36,078 nucleotides of DNA from positions 1 to 36,078 of the forward strand of contig JAEWHN010000377.1 in NCBI GenBank assembly GCA_023387775.1, written 5' to 3'. The stretch is from Pseudomonadota bacterium (lineage in GTDB: Bacteria; Pseudomonadota; Alphaproteobacteria; Rhizobiales; Rhizobiaceae). Below are positions 7,781 to 15,765 of this stretch, piece after piece. The notes beneath the pieces were generated by a model that saw nothing but the letters and a program-made list of their open reading frames with translations, made no database searches and was not told where the DNA came from. A program made the position numbers and the translations under genes. Within the stretch, counting starts at the first letter, position 1. Every line of letters begins with the position of its first letter.

Positions 7781-8764
7781 ATGCCGCGTGTCCTTTCGGT
7801 CAATGCCGAGTGCTTTCCGATCGCCGGCACCTTTACCATCTCGCGCGGGTCGAAGACCGAGGCCGAGGTGATCGTCTGCGAGATTGCCGACGGGCCCGCC
7901 GTCGGCCGCGGCGAATGCGTGCCCTACAAGCGTTATGGCGAGACGATGGAAAGCGTGCGCGAGGTAATCGAAGCGATGGCGCCCCGGATCGCGGCGGGCA
8001 TGGACCGCAACGCCCTCATGAAGTCTATGGCGCCCGGCGCAGCACGCAACGCCATCGATTGCGCGCTGTGGGACCTGGAAGCGAAGCTTTCGGGAACACC
8101 CGTCTGGCAGACCATTTCCGGCGCGAAGCCGCTGCCGCTGGAAACGGCTTTCACGCTGTCGCTCTCAAGCCCGGAATCCATGGCCGCCCAGGCCGCGGAA
8201 AACGCCTGGCGCCCGCTGCTGAAGGTCAAGATCGGCGGCGACAATGATATCGCGCGCATTGAGGCAGTGCGAAACGCCGCGCCGGACAGCCGCATCATCC
8301 TCGATGCCAATGAAGGCTGGAACGACGAAAACATCCGGCAGAACCTGGCGCTGGCGGCCGATCTCGGCATTGCACTGATCGAGCAGCCGCTTCCGGCGGG
8401 CAAGGACGAGATCCTGCGCGACATACCGCATCCTGTGCCGATCTGCGCCGACGAGAGCGGGCATGGCATCGAAGATCTCGAATCGCTCATCGGTCTCTAC
8501 GACGCCATCAACATCAAGCTGGACAAGACCGGCGGGCTGACAGAGGCATTGCAATTGCGCGACCGCGCACGCGAACTCGGCTTCTCCATCATGGTCGGCT
8601 GCATGGTCGGCACGTCGCTGGCAATGGCGCCGGCGGTGCTGCTGGCGCAAGGTGCCGATTTCGTCGACCTCGATGGGCCGCTGCTGCTCGCGCGCGACCG
8701 CGAGCCGGGTCTGGTCTACGAAGGCTCTCTGGTGTCACCGCCCCAGGCGGCGCTTTGGGGCTGA
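7781..8764 (+). CDS. dgcA: Enolase-superfamily epimerase (N-acetyl-D-Glu racemase DgcA / L-Ala-D/L-Glu epimerase type)
   Basis: The 327-residue product shows the full catalytic set of the muconate-lactonizing/dipeptide-epimerase branch: KxK (Lys148, Lys150), metal ligands Asp175 (in 'LDANEGW'), Glu201 (in 'EQPLP') and Asp224 (in 'ADES'), and the second base Lys247 (in 'IKLDKTGGL'). Spacing is essentially that of E. coli L-Ala-D/L-Glu epimerase. In alphaproteobacteria this subgroup is commonly named DgcA and is proposed to racemise N-acetyl-D-glutamate in D-Glu catabolism with DgcN; no dgcN is adjacent here. Substrate could be a muropeptide-derived dipeptide or N-acetyl-D-Glu. Start ATG 7781 is chosen for its GGAG seven bases upstream; the frame extends further but without family similarity. 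The 3' end overlaps the convergent MFS gene by 30 bp. Confidence 0.88.
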   Translation: MPRVLSVNAECFPIAGTFTISRGSKTEAEVIVCEIADGPAVGRGECVPYKRYGETMESVREVIEAMAPRIAAGMDRNALMKSMAPGAARNAIDCALWDLEAKLSGTPVWQTISGAKPLPLETAFTLSLSSPESMAAQAAENAWRPLLKVKIGGDNDIARIEAVRNAAPDSRIILDANEGWNDENIRQNLALAADLGIALIEQPLPAGKDEILRDIPHPVPICADESGHGIEDLESLIGLYDAINIKLDKTGGLTEALQLRDRARELGFSIMVGCMVGTSLAMAPAVLLAQGADFVDLDGPLLLARDREPGLVYEGSLVSPPQAALWG

Positions 8765-9952
8765 GCGCGCCGCCAGCCCGATGAAAGCGATGCCCAGCGC
8801 CGCCACCGCCACCATCACATAGAAGCCGCCGACACCGAGCCGTTCGTAGAGCAGGCCGGAAAAGAGCGTTACCGCAGCCATTGAGAAGCCGTTGGCAAAG
8901 AAGGCGATGCCTTGGGCCGCGCCCATGCGCTCTTCGACCACGTTCTCGGCGATCATCTTTTGCACCCCGATCAAGATCAGGCCGGTGGAGAAGGAATGCA
9001 GCGTCTGCGACGCGAAGAACCCTGCAACGCCCGCGCCCAGAGGCCAGATCAGCGGAAACGAAGCCCAACGCAGCATTGCAGCCACACCGGCCATCATCAG
9101 CAATACGACGGGTCGCATATGGCCGAAGACCCTCGTAAAAACCATGAACATGGCAACCTCGGCCACCACGCCCCAGGCCCATAGCAGGCCCACCAGCGTT
9201 TCGCTGATGCCGATCGACTTCCAGTAAATCGACACGAAGCCATAGAGAAAGCCGTGGCTGGAAACGATGATGCCCGCTCCGACAACGAAGAACAGGAAAT
9301 AAGCATTGAGGAGCTTCGGCGCGGCCTCCTGGAGCTCAGCCGCGGAAAGGGGCGAAGCGCGTCGCGGACGCCCGAGGCGCGGAGCAAAGCACACGACGGC
9401 CAGTATCGCGGCAAGGCCGCCGGTGATCATCGCGGGAACCGCGTCCGCTCCATAGACCGATAGCACGGCACCGCCGGCGAGGTTGGCGGCCAGGAAGGCG
9501 ATGGAGCCCCAGATCCGCATCCCGGCATAGTTCGAACCGAAGCGCCGAACGCCCGAAAGCGCAAGCGAATCGGTCAATGGCGTGTGCGGGGTCCAGAACA
9601 CGGCCAGAACCAGGGACACCAGCAGCACGGTCAGATAGTCGGGCTCCAGAAAGTAGCCCGAAGACAGCATCAGTGCCGCAGCAACGGTCAGGATCAGGAC
9701 ATTGGCCCGGTCGTTCGCCTTGTCTGCCAGGCTGGTGATGAACGGCGTGGTAACGACGCGCAGGAACATCGGCGCCGACAGAATGATCGCGATGTGGCCG
9801 GCATCGAACCCCTTGGTTTCGAGCCATAGCGGAAAATACGGGAGGTGCACGCCCATCGGTACGAAGACCATCAGGTAGATGAGCGATATTCGCAGTTCGA
9901 AATAGCGCGGCTTCACGAGCTGGGCCGCAGTGAGCGTTTGCAACGACGACAT
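8735..9952 (-). CDS. MFS transporter (HcaT/MFS_1-like)
   Basis: This is a 405-residue, very hydrophobic protein with about 12 predicted membrane segments. The N-terminal half carries 'PYFPLWLETKGFDAGHIAI' and the loop motif 'SLADKANDRANVL', typical of the HcaT/nucleoside-symporter-like MFS branch (the family of the E. coli 3-phenylpropionate transporter). A central loop (about 190-215) is Arg/Pro-rich and cytoplasmic. The substrate cannot be read from the sequence. The stop lies inside the 3' end of the epimerase gene (30-bp convergent overlap), which suggests a fixed gene pair, but a shared substrate would be only a guess. Its own upstream region (9953-10280) is unusually long for this window. 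Confidence 0.85.
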   Translation of the reverse strand: MSSLQTLTAAQLVKPRYFELRISLIYLMVFVPMGVHLPYFPLWLETKGFDAGHIAIILSAPMFLRVVTTPFITSLADKANDRANVLILTVAAALMLSSGYFLEPDYLTVLLVSLVLAVFWTPHTPLTDSLALSGVRRFGSNYAGMRIWGSIAFLAANLAGGAVLSVYGADAVPAMITGGLAAILAVVCFAPRLGRPRRASPLSAAELQEAAPKLLNAYFLFFVVGAGIIVSSHGFLYGFVSIYWKSIGISETLVGLLWAWGVVAEVAMFMVFTRVFGHMRPVVLLMMAGVAAMLRWASFPLIWPLGAGVAGFFASQTLHSFSTGLILIGVQKMIAENVVEERMGAAQGIAFFANGFSMAAVTLFSGLLYERLGVGGFYVMVAVAALGIAFIGLAARSAPKRRLGR

Positions 9953-10280
9953 GGAGGGGCGCGATCCAGAAAGCGCGACTCATGCGAAATGGGGATCGGT
10001 CACGCTGCCGCCCCATAGCATGGGGATGCCACCAGGCAAACAGCGCCACCCTGAGAGGCCCTGCGGCCGTCGTATCCAACGGCCATCGGGCGCGAGTGTC
10101 GACTGCCATCAGGGAAAACGGGCGTCGGACCAGGCCCCACATGCATTCCCAGAACGCCCAGGCGATGCGCGCGCCGCAGGGCTGGCTGCGCATCCTTGGC
10201 CGGTTCCGAAGCACATGAGTTCGCGCCGGCGCGGTGGAAGCAGCGTCGTCGTGCCGGATCTTCGTCCATGATGACCGCCG
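9953..10280. other. 328-bp intergenic region without a recognised gene
   Basis: It lies between two minus-strand genes. All frames here give Arg/Pro/Ala-rich, unconvincing translations. One minus-strand frame opens with ATG just after the metallophosphoesterase stop (about 10269 down to 10000), but it has no family resemblance. A weak hairpin GGCCGT-N8-ACGGCC (10065-10084) is the only structure seen. The region should hold the MFS promoter and possibly the decayed remains of a gene. Confidence 0.5.
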
Positions 10281-11102
10281 TCAGGCTGCCTTGCCGATGG
10301 CTTCTTCCATCTCCGTCGGCACGCGAACCGGCTCGCCGCGTGCGGGCCGAGCGACCGCGTGCGGCCAGTGGACGATCTCCATCGACCCGTCGAAATGCTC
10401 GACCACCGCGGTGCAGCTCTCCACCCAGTCGCCGGTGTTGACATAGCGCACGTCGCCGAAATCCTCGATCGCGGCGTGATGGATATGCCCGCAGATCACC
10501 CCATCGACATCCGAACGTCGTGCCTCCTCGGCCAGGACGTCCTGGAACGAGCCAATAAAATTGACCGCTTTCTTGACCTTCACCTTCGCCCAGGAAGAGA
10601 ACGACCAATAGGGCATGCCGAGCCACTGACGCAGCCGCGTCACCATCCGGTTGACCATGATGGCCATGTCGTAGGCCTTGTCGCCCAGATAGGCGAGCCA
10701 GCGCGCATTGTGCACGACCATGTCGAACTGGTCGCCGTGGATGACCAGATAGCTCTTGCCATCGGCGGCTTTGTGGATCGCCCGGTCGGCAACGACGATG
10801 CCGCCGAAATGAACACCCTGGAACATCCGCAGGAATTCGTCGTGATTGCCCGCTATGTAGATGATCTTGGTGCCCTTGCGCGCGTGGCGCAGCAGCTTCT
10901 GCACGACATCATTGTGGCTTTGCGGCCAGTGCCAGGACCGCCGCAGCCGCCAGCCATCGACAATGTCGCCAACAAGGTAGATCGTTTCCGCTTCGTGATG
11001 ACGCAGGAAGTCGATCAGAAACACCGCCTTGGCCGCTTTGGAGCCGAGATGGACATCGGAAATGAACAGGGTGCGGAATTTGCGTGGCGCTTCGCCGGGC
11101 AT
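10281..11102 (-). CDS. LpxH-like metallophosphoesterase (UDP-2,3-diacylglucosamine diphosphatase family)
   Basis: The 273-residue product has the calcineurin-like metal-site motifs in order: SDVHLG (15-20), GDIVDG (45-50), GNHDE (85-89), HGD (122-124) and GHIHH (205-209). The overall pattern ('WHWPQSHNDVVQKL' after motif 2) matches the UDP-2,3-diacylglucosamine diphosphatase family. Many Rhizobiales hydrolyse UDP-diacylglucosamine with LpxI, encoded in the main lpx cluster, so this LpxH-like protein may act on another lipid-linked or nucleotide substrate. No lipid A gene is adjacent. It is transcribed divergently from the SDR gene, with 120 bp between starts. Confidence 0.85.
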   Translation of the reverse strand: MPGEAPRKFRTLFISDVHLGSKAAKAVFLIDFLRHHEAETIYLVGDIVDGWRLRRSWHWPQSHNDVVQKLLRHARKGTKIIYIAGNHDEFLRMFQGVHFGGIVVADRAIHKAADGKSYLVIHGDQFDMVVHNARWLAYLGDKAYDMAIMVNRMVTRLRQWLGMPYWSFSSWAKVKVKKAVNFIGSFQDVLAEEARRSDVDGVICGHIHHAAIEDFGDVRYVNTGDWVESCTAVVEHFDGSMEIVHWPHAVARPARGEPVRVPTEMEEAIGKAA

Positions 11103-11222
11103 GGGCTTCTGTTCCGTTGCTGTCGCGCAAGCCTATGAAGCCCCCATGCAACAGGCGTATGACGGTTGCGGATTCCGCCACGCAAGCTAGGTTCGCAACC
11201 CTGCAGAGAGGAGAAGTAAATC

Positions 11223-12002
11223 ATGGATCTCGGCATTCGAGGAAAGACGGCCATCGTCTGCGCATCGAGTCGCGGGCTGGGCCGCGGCTGTGCAACGGCG
11301 CTGGCTGAGGCGGGCTGCAACCTCGTGGTCAACGGTCGCGACCCGACGGCCCTTGCCGCCACCGCACGCGAGCTTCGGGACCGTTTCGGCGTCGACGTCG
11401 TCGAGATCGCGGGCAACGTCGCGGACCCTGCCGTCCAGAAGGACCTGCTCGCCGCCGCGCCCGCGCCGGACATCCTTGTCAACAACAATGGCGGGCCGCC
11501 GCCGCGCCCGCTGCGTGAACTCGACCGCCAGACGATTCTCGAAGGCGTCACCAACAACATGGTCACGCCGATCGAACTCGTGCAGGCAGTGATTGACGGA
11601 ATGGCGGAGCGCGGCTTCGGGCGCATCGTCAACATCACGTCCCTGTCGGTCTATGTCCCGATACCGGGGCTGGACCTGTCGTCTGGCGCGCGCGCCGGGC
11701 TCACCTCGTTCCTGGCAGGCGTGGCACGCACGGTCGCGAGCCGGAACGTCACCATCAACAACCTGCTGCCGGGCAAGCTCGACACGGATCGCCTGCGCAC
11801 CACGCATGGAACGGGCGTGGAGGAAACCCCGGAAGCCGCGCGCGAGCGCAAGCTGCGGCTGAGCGCGGACATACCGGCCAAGCGCCTCGGCACGCCGGAA
11901 GAATTCGGCCAGATATGCGCCTTCCTATGCTCGGCGCATGCGGGCTATATTACCGGGCAGAACATTCCGGTGGATGGCGGCCTGTATGTCAGCGCGTTTT
12001 GA
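11223..12002 (+). CDS. SDR-fold protein with degenerate catalytic motif (BKR-like)
   Basis: The 259-residue product follows the short-chain dehydrogenase layout: N-terminal nucleotide site 'VCASSRGLGRG' (12-22), 'NNNGG' (87-91), catalytic-region Ser140 and a C-terminal 'YITGQNIPVDGG'. Two departures stand out: the usual TGxxxGxG begins CASSRGLG, lacking the first Gly, and the YxxxK pair is replaced by Ser153 and Arg157 in 'SSGAR'. This fits the known BKR-like SDR subgroup that lacks a perfect nucleotide motif and catalytic tetrad, often annotated as 3-oxoacyl-ACP reductase. Ordinary ketoreductase activity is therefore doubtful. A good GGAG ribosome site precedes ATG 11223. Confidence 0.85.
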   Translation: MDLGIRGKTAIVCASSRGLGRGCATALAEAGCNLVVNGRDPTALAATARELRDRFGVDVVEIAGNVADPAVQKDLLAAAPAPDILVNNNGGPPPRPLRELDRQTILEGVTNNMVTPIELVQAVIDGMAERGFGRIVNITSLSVYVPIPGLDLSSGARAGLTSFLAGVARTVASRNVTINNLLPGKLDTDRLRTTHGTGVEETPEAARERKLRLSADIPAKRLGTPEEFGQICAFLCSAHAGYITGQNIPVDGGLYVSAF

Positions 12003-12037
12003 CGCGACGACACACATCTGACTCAATTGGCGAAATA

Positions 12038-12061
12038 GTGGTTCCAAGCAATTGGAATCAC
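12038..12061. promoter_or_regulatory. Imperfect 24-bp palindrome upstream of the malic enzyme gene
   Basis: The core is TTCCAA-GCAA-TTGGAA (12042-12057), extended by GTG/CAC arms with one mismatch on each side. A further CAATTGG occurs at 12024-12030. It lies about 110 bp before the malic enzyme ATG and 35 bp after the SDR stop, in a locally AT-richer stretch. It is a plausible operator; it has no T-run, so it is unlikely to be an intrinsic terminator. Confidence 0.45.
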
Positions 12062-12168
12062 TGCAATTATCGATCCCACGCCTTTCCGACCACACGACGA
12101 TGTCTGAAAGACGGATTGCTAGGGCAAAAGGCGGTCGAATGCGACCGTGCGCGGGGTAAGCGGCGGAA

Positions 12169-14496
12169 ATGGAAATGGAAACAGACAACACCAAACGCTC
12201 CGACCTCGATGAGGCGGCGCTGTTCTTCCACAAATATCCGGTAGCGGGAAAGCTGGAGATCCAGGCAACCAAGCCTCTCGGCAACCAGCGCGACCTGGCG
12301 CTCGCCTATTCGCCCGGCGTGGCAGCCCCCTGCCTTGCGATCCGCGACGAGCCGGCCACGGCGGCCGACTATACGGCGCGCGCGAACCTTGTGGGCGTGA
12401 TTTCCAACGGCACCGCGGTTCTGGGCCTAGGCAATATCGGCCCACTGGCCTCCAAGCCCGTGATGGAGGGCAAGGCCGTCCTGTTCAAGAAATTCGCCGG
12501 CATCGACGTCTTCGACATCGAGATCGACGCGCTTGAAATCGAGCGCATGGTGGAGACCATCTCGGCGCTGGAACCCACCTTCGGCGGCATCAACCTTGAA
12601 GACATCAAGGCGCCCGAATGCTTCGAGGTGGAAGAGCGCCTCAAGGAGCGGATGCGCATCCCCGTCTTCCATGACGACCAGCACGGAACCGCCATCATCG
12701 TCGCAGCCGCAGTCCTCAACGGGCTGGAGCTCGCCGGCAAGAGGATCGAGGACGTCAAGATCGTCACCTCCGGCGCGGGCGCCGCGGCGCTCGCCTGCCT
12801 CAACTTGCTGGTCTCGCTCGGCGCAAAGATCGAGAACATCTGGGTCACCGACCGCTACGGCGTCGCCTACAAGGGGCGCGTCGAAGAGATGGACCGCTGG
12901 AAGGCACCCTACGTCAAGGACACCAACGCGCGCACGCTGGACGATGTCATCGGCGGCACCGACGTTTTCCTTGGGCTGTCGGCCGCGGGGGTGCTGCGCC
13001 CCGAACTGCTCCAGCACATGGCGGAAAAGCCGCTGATCCTGGCGCTGGCCAACCCGACCCCGGAGATCATGCCCGAGCTGGCGCGTGCGGCGCGGCCCGA
13101 CGCGATGATCTGCACCGGCCGTTCCGACTTCCCGAACCAGGTCAACAACGTCCTGTGCTTCCCCTACATCTTCCGCGGTGCGCTGGATTGCGGCGCCAGC
13201 GCGATCAACGAGGAGATGAAGCTGGCGGCCGTGCGTGCCATTGCCGGGCTGGCCCGCGAGGAGCCTTCCGACGTCGCGGCCCGCGCCTATTCGGGCGAGA
13301 CGCCGACCTTCGGCCCTGATTTCCTGATCCCCTCGCCCTTCGATCCGCGCCTTATCCTGCGGATCGCCCCGGCCGTGGCAAAGGCTGCCTGCGACAGCGG
13401 CGTGGCAACGCGCCCGATCACCGACGTCCCGGCCTATATCGACCGGCTGAACCGCTTCGTGTTCCGCTCCGGCCTCATCATGAAGCCGGTGTTCGCAGCG
13501 GCGAAGACCTCGTCGGCCAAGCGCGTCATCTATGCCGACGGCGAGGACGAGCGCGTGCTGCGCGCCGCGCAGGTGGTGCTGGAGGAAGGCATAGCGCAGC
13601 CCATCCTGATCGGCCGCCCCAGCGTGGTGGACACGCGCTTGCGGCGCTACGGCCTGCGTATTCGCGCCGGCACCGACTTCGAGCTGATCAACCCCGAGGA
13701 CGATCCGCGTTACCGCGATTATGTGGATCTCATGATCCAGCTTGGCGGGCGGCGCGGCATCACCCAGGAAGCCGCCCGCACCATGGTGCGCACCGATACC
13801 ACCGCAATCGCCGCGCTGGCGACGCGCCGCGGCGATGCCGATGCGATGATCTGCGGCCTCGAAGGCCGCTTCGCGCGGCACCTGCGCAATGTCACCCTGA
13901 TCATCGGCGCGCGCGAGGGTGTGCGCCATCGCGACCTGTCGACGCTGTCGATGCTGATTTCGAGCCGCGGCGTGATCTTCCTCACCGACACCTATGTCAC
14001 CGTCGACCCGAGCGCGGAAGAAATCGCCGAAATAACCGTCCTGGCAGCCGAGCAGATCAGGCGCTTCGGCATCGAGCCCAAGGCGGCGCTGCTGTCGCAC
14101 TCGAATTTTGGTTCGCGGGACAGCCCCAGCGCCCTGAAGATGCGGGAGGCCGCGGCCATCCTGAAAAAGGTCGCGCCGGACCTTGAGAGCGACGGCGAAA
14201 TGCATGCGGATTCGGCTCTTGCCGAGCATCTGCGGCAGAGGGTCTACCCGCATTCCACGCTGAAGGGCGAGGCCAATCTGCTGGTGTTCCCGAATCTCGA
14301 TTCGGCCAACATCACGCTCACCGCCGTGAAGCAGATGATGGATGCCCTGCATGTCGGGCCGATCCTTCTGGGCGCGGCGCAGCCGGCGCATATCCTCACG
14401 CCTTCGGTCACGTCGCGCGGCGTCGTCAACATGACGGCGCTGGCCGTGGTCGAGGCCTCGCACAAGGCGCAGGCAACCATGGCGGACGTGGGCTGA
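12169..14496 (+). CDS. maeB: NADP-type malic enzyme with C-terminal phosphotransacetylase-like domain
   Basis: This 775-residue protein decarboxylates malate to pyruvate. The malic enzyme half (about 1-430) shows 'FFHKYPVAGKLEI', 'YSPGVAAPC', the metal-binding 'FHDDQHGTA' (about 166-174) and the dinucleotide motif 'SGAGAAALAC' (about 200-209). From about residue 440 it continues into a phosphotransacetylase-like domain ('YADGEDERVLRAAQVVLEEG', 'LVFPNLDSANI'). That tail is known in MaeB and rhizobial Dme/Tme enzymes as a regulatory, non-catalytic module. Sequence alone does not settle NAD versus NADP preference. In-frame ATGs at 12169 and 12175 are both possible starts. In rhizobia such enzymes supply pyruvate during growth on C4-dicarboxylates. 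Confidence 0.95.
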   Translation: MEMETDNTKRSDLDEAALFFHKYPVAGKLEIQATKPLGNQRDLALAYSPGVAAPCLAIRDEPATAADYTARANLVGVISNGTAVLGLGNIGPLASKPVMEGKAVLFKKFAGIDVFDIEIDALEIERMVETISALEPTFGGINLEDIKAPECFEVEERLKERMRIPVFHDDQHGTAIIVAAAVLNGLELAGKRIEDVKIVTSGAGAAALACLNLLVSLGAKIENIWVTDRYGVAYKGRVEEMDRWKAPYVKDTNARTLDDVIGGTDVFLGLSAAGVLRPELLQHMAEKPLILALANPTPEIMPELARAARPDAMICTGRSDFPNQVNNVLCFPYIFRGALDCGASAINEEMKLAAVRAIAGLAREEPSDVAARAYSGETPTFGPDFLIPSPFDPRLILRIAPAVAKAACDSGVATRPITDVPAYIDRLNRFVFRSGLIMKPVFAAAKTSSAKRVIYADGEDERVLRAAQVVLEEGIAQPILIGRPSVVDTRLRRYGLRIRAGTDFELINPEDDPRYRDYVDLMIQLGGRRGITQEAARTMVRTDTTAIAALATRRGDADAMICGLEGRFARHLRNVTLIIGAREGVRHRDLSTLSMLISSRGVIFLTDTYVTVDPSAEEIAEITVLAAEQIRRFGIEPKAALLSHSNFGSRDSPSALKMREAAAILKKVAPDLESDGEMHADSALAEHLRQRVYPHSTLKGEANLLVFPNLDSANITLTAVKQMMDALHVGPILLGAAQPAHILTPSVTSRGVVNMTALAVVEASHKAQATMADVG

Positions 14497-14573
14497 CAGC
14501 GTCAGTCGCGCACGGGCAGGACCAAACTGCAGACAGGCAGTTAAACCTGCTCGTGCTAGTGCGGCGGATTTCA

Positions 14574-14594
14574 GCCGGCTGCCCGGCAGCCGGC
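14574..14594. repeat. 21-bp GC-rich palindrome between malic enzyme and DUF2865 genes
   Basis: GCCGGCTGCC and GGCAGCCGGC flank a single C, giving a perfect 10-bp stem. It sits about 78 bp after the malic enzyme stop and 23 bp before the DUF2865 ATG, just upstream of its ribosome site. There is no T-run. It may be a U-less terminator, an operator or a leader hairpin. Confidence 0.55.
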
Positions 14595-14616
14595 CAGATC
14601 GAGTTTCTTGGGGTAC

Positions 14617-15765
14617 ATGATGACGGCCGGATCGGACGGGTTCGTGCGCGCAATCGCCGTTTTTTCCGCCATATTTGCAGGGCTCCTCGCCAGTACCCCG
14701 CTGGCGCTTGCCGATGCTCGCCTGTGCCGCCAGCTCGAGGCCGAACTCGCAGGCGGCGCAAAGTCCCCTCGCACCGAAAAATATGACGCTGCAATCGCCA
14801 AGCAGCGCGAACAGATCGTTCGGGTGCGCAACCGGACCCGCGCCGCCGGATGCGGCTTTTCCATGTTCGGCCGCGCGGTCGAAGATTGCGCCAAGCTCAA
14901 TGACAATCTCGCCCGGATGGAAAGCAACCTGGACGCGCTGGAGCGCAAGCGTGCCCGCATCCGTCCGGGCAAGTCACAGGCCCAGGTAATTGCCGCGCTC
15001 GACGCTAATGGCTGCCGGCAGGCGCCGCAGCGCATGGAGGCCACGAACGAAAATGCTCGCGCCATCGAACGGATTCTGAGCCGGACACGAGCGACGGAGC
15101 AGGCGGCCGCCGATGCCGACGGCGAACGGATTGTTCGAAGAGTGCTGAACCCGGGCGAAAGCATCGGCCGCCTTGCCGGCGCTTATCGCACCTTTTGCGT
15201 ACGCACCTGCGACGGTTACTACTTCCCGATGTCGCCGGCCTCTTCGCGCGGCCAGTTTGTGCGCGACCAGAAGAACTGCCAGGCGGCGTGCCCCAATGCC
15301 GAGATGCAGCTCTTCTACCAGGAAGCCTACGGCGACACGGCGACCGAAATGATCTCGGCACAGTCAAGCATGCCCTATTCCAGGCTGCCGGCGGCTTTTC
15401 GCTATCGAAGCTCCGCCGCGCCTGAAGGCTGCAGCTGCAACGCGCCCAGGAATTTCGAGATCATCGCCGGAAACCCGCCGCAGCAGGAAGCGGCCAAGGC
15501 TCAGCCGGCTGCGGCCATAGCCGCGACCGAGGCCGATCCGGAATTCTCGTCGTCAATCGTCAAGCCGGAGCCGCCAACGCCTGCCGCAAGCGCGGAAGTC
15601 GTCGAAAACCCTGCAGCGATGGCAGCGGTTGCCACCGACGACGACCCTGCGGCCACTCGTGACCTGGACCCCAACCGAAAGGTCAGGGTCGTCGGGCCAA
15701 CGTTCCTTCCCGACCCAGAAGAGGCAATAAATCTGCGAGTTCCGGCCCGGAGGCACGGCCGGTAA
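14617..15765 (+). CDS. Exported DUF2865 protein
   Basis: The 382-residue product starts with a signal peptide (hydrophobic core about residues 11-30, likely cut after 'ALA'). The mature part has a coiled region with Cys residues ('CRQLEAEL', 'AAGCGFSMFG') and the DUF2865 core with 'FCVRTCDGYYFPMS' and 'CQAACPNAEM'. Paired Cys residues in an exported protein suggest disulfides. A Pro/Ala-rich stretch follows, and the protein ends with the family-typical tail 'KVRVVGPTFLPDPEEAI'. Function is unknown. ATG 14617 or 14620 is preferred over the TTG at 14608; GGGG at 14610-14613 fits 14620 slightly better. The last 83 bp overlap the 3' end of gltX on the other strand. Confidence 0.85.
   Translation: MMTAGSDGFVRAIAVFSAIFAGLLASTPLALADARLCRQLEAELAGGAKSPRTEKYDAAIAKQREQIVRVRNRTRAAGCGFSMFGRAVEDCAKLNDNLARMESNLDALERKRARIRPGKSQAQVIAALDANGCRQAPQRMEATNENARAIERILSRTRATEQAAADADGERIVRRVLNPGESIGRLAGAYRTFCVRTCDGYYFPMSPASSRGQFVRDQKNCQAACPNAEMQLFYQEAYGDTATEMISAQSSMPYSRLPAAFRYRSSAAPEGCSCNAPRNFEIIAGNPPQQEAAKAQPAAAIAATEADPEFSSSIVKPEPPTPAASAEVVENPAAMAAVATDDDPAATRDLDPNRKVRVVGPTFLPDPEEAINLRVPARRHGR

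Noticed and set aside
12427..14463. 678-residue open frame antisense to the malic enzyme gene
   Set aside because: The translation is His/Gln/Arg-rich with no motif, and it lies wholly inside a secure gene on the other strand.
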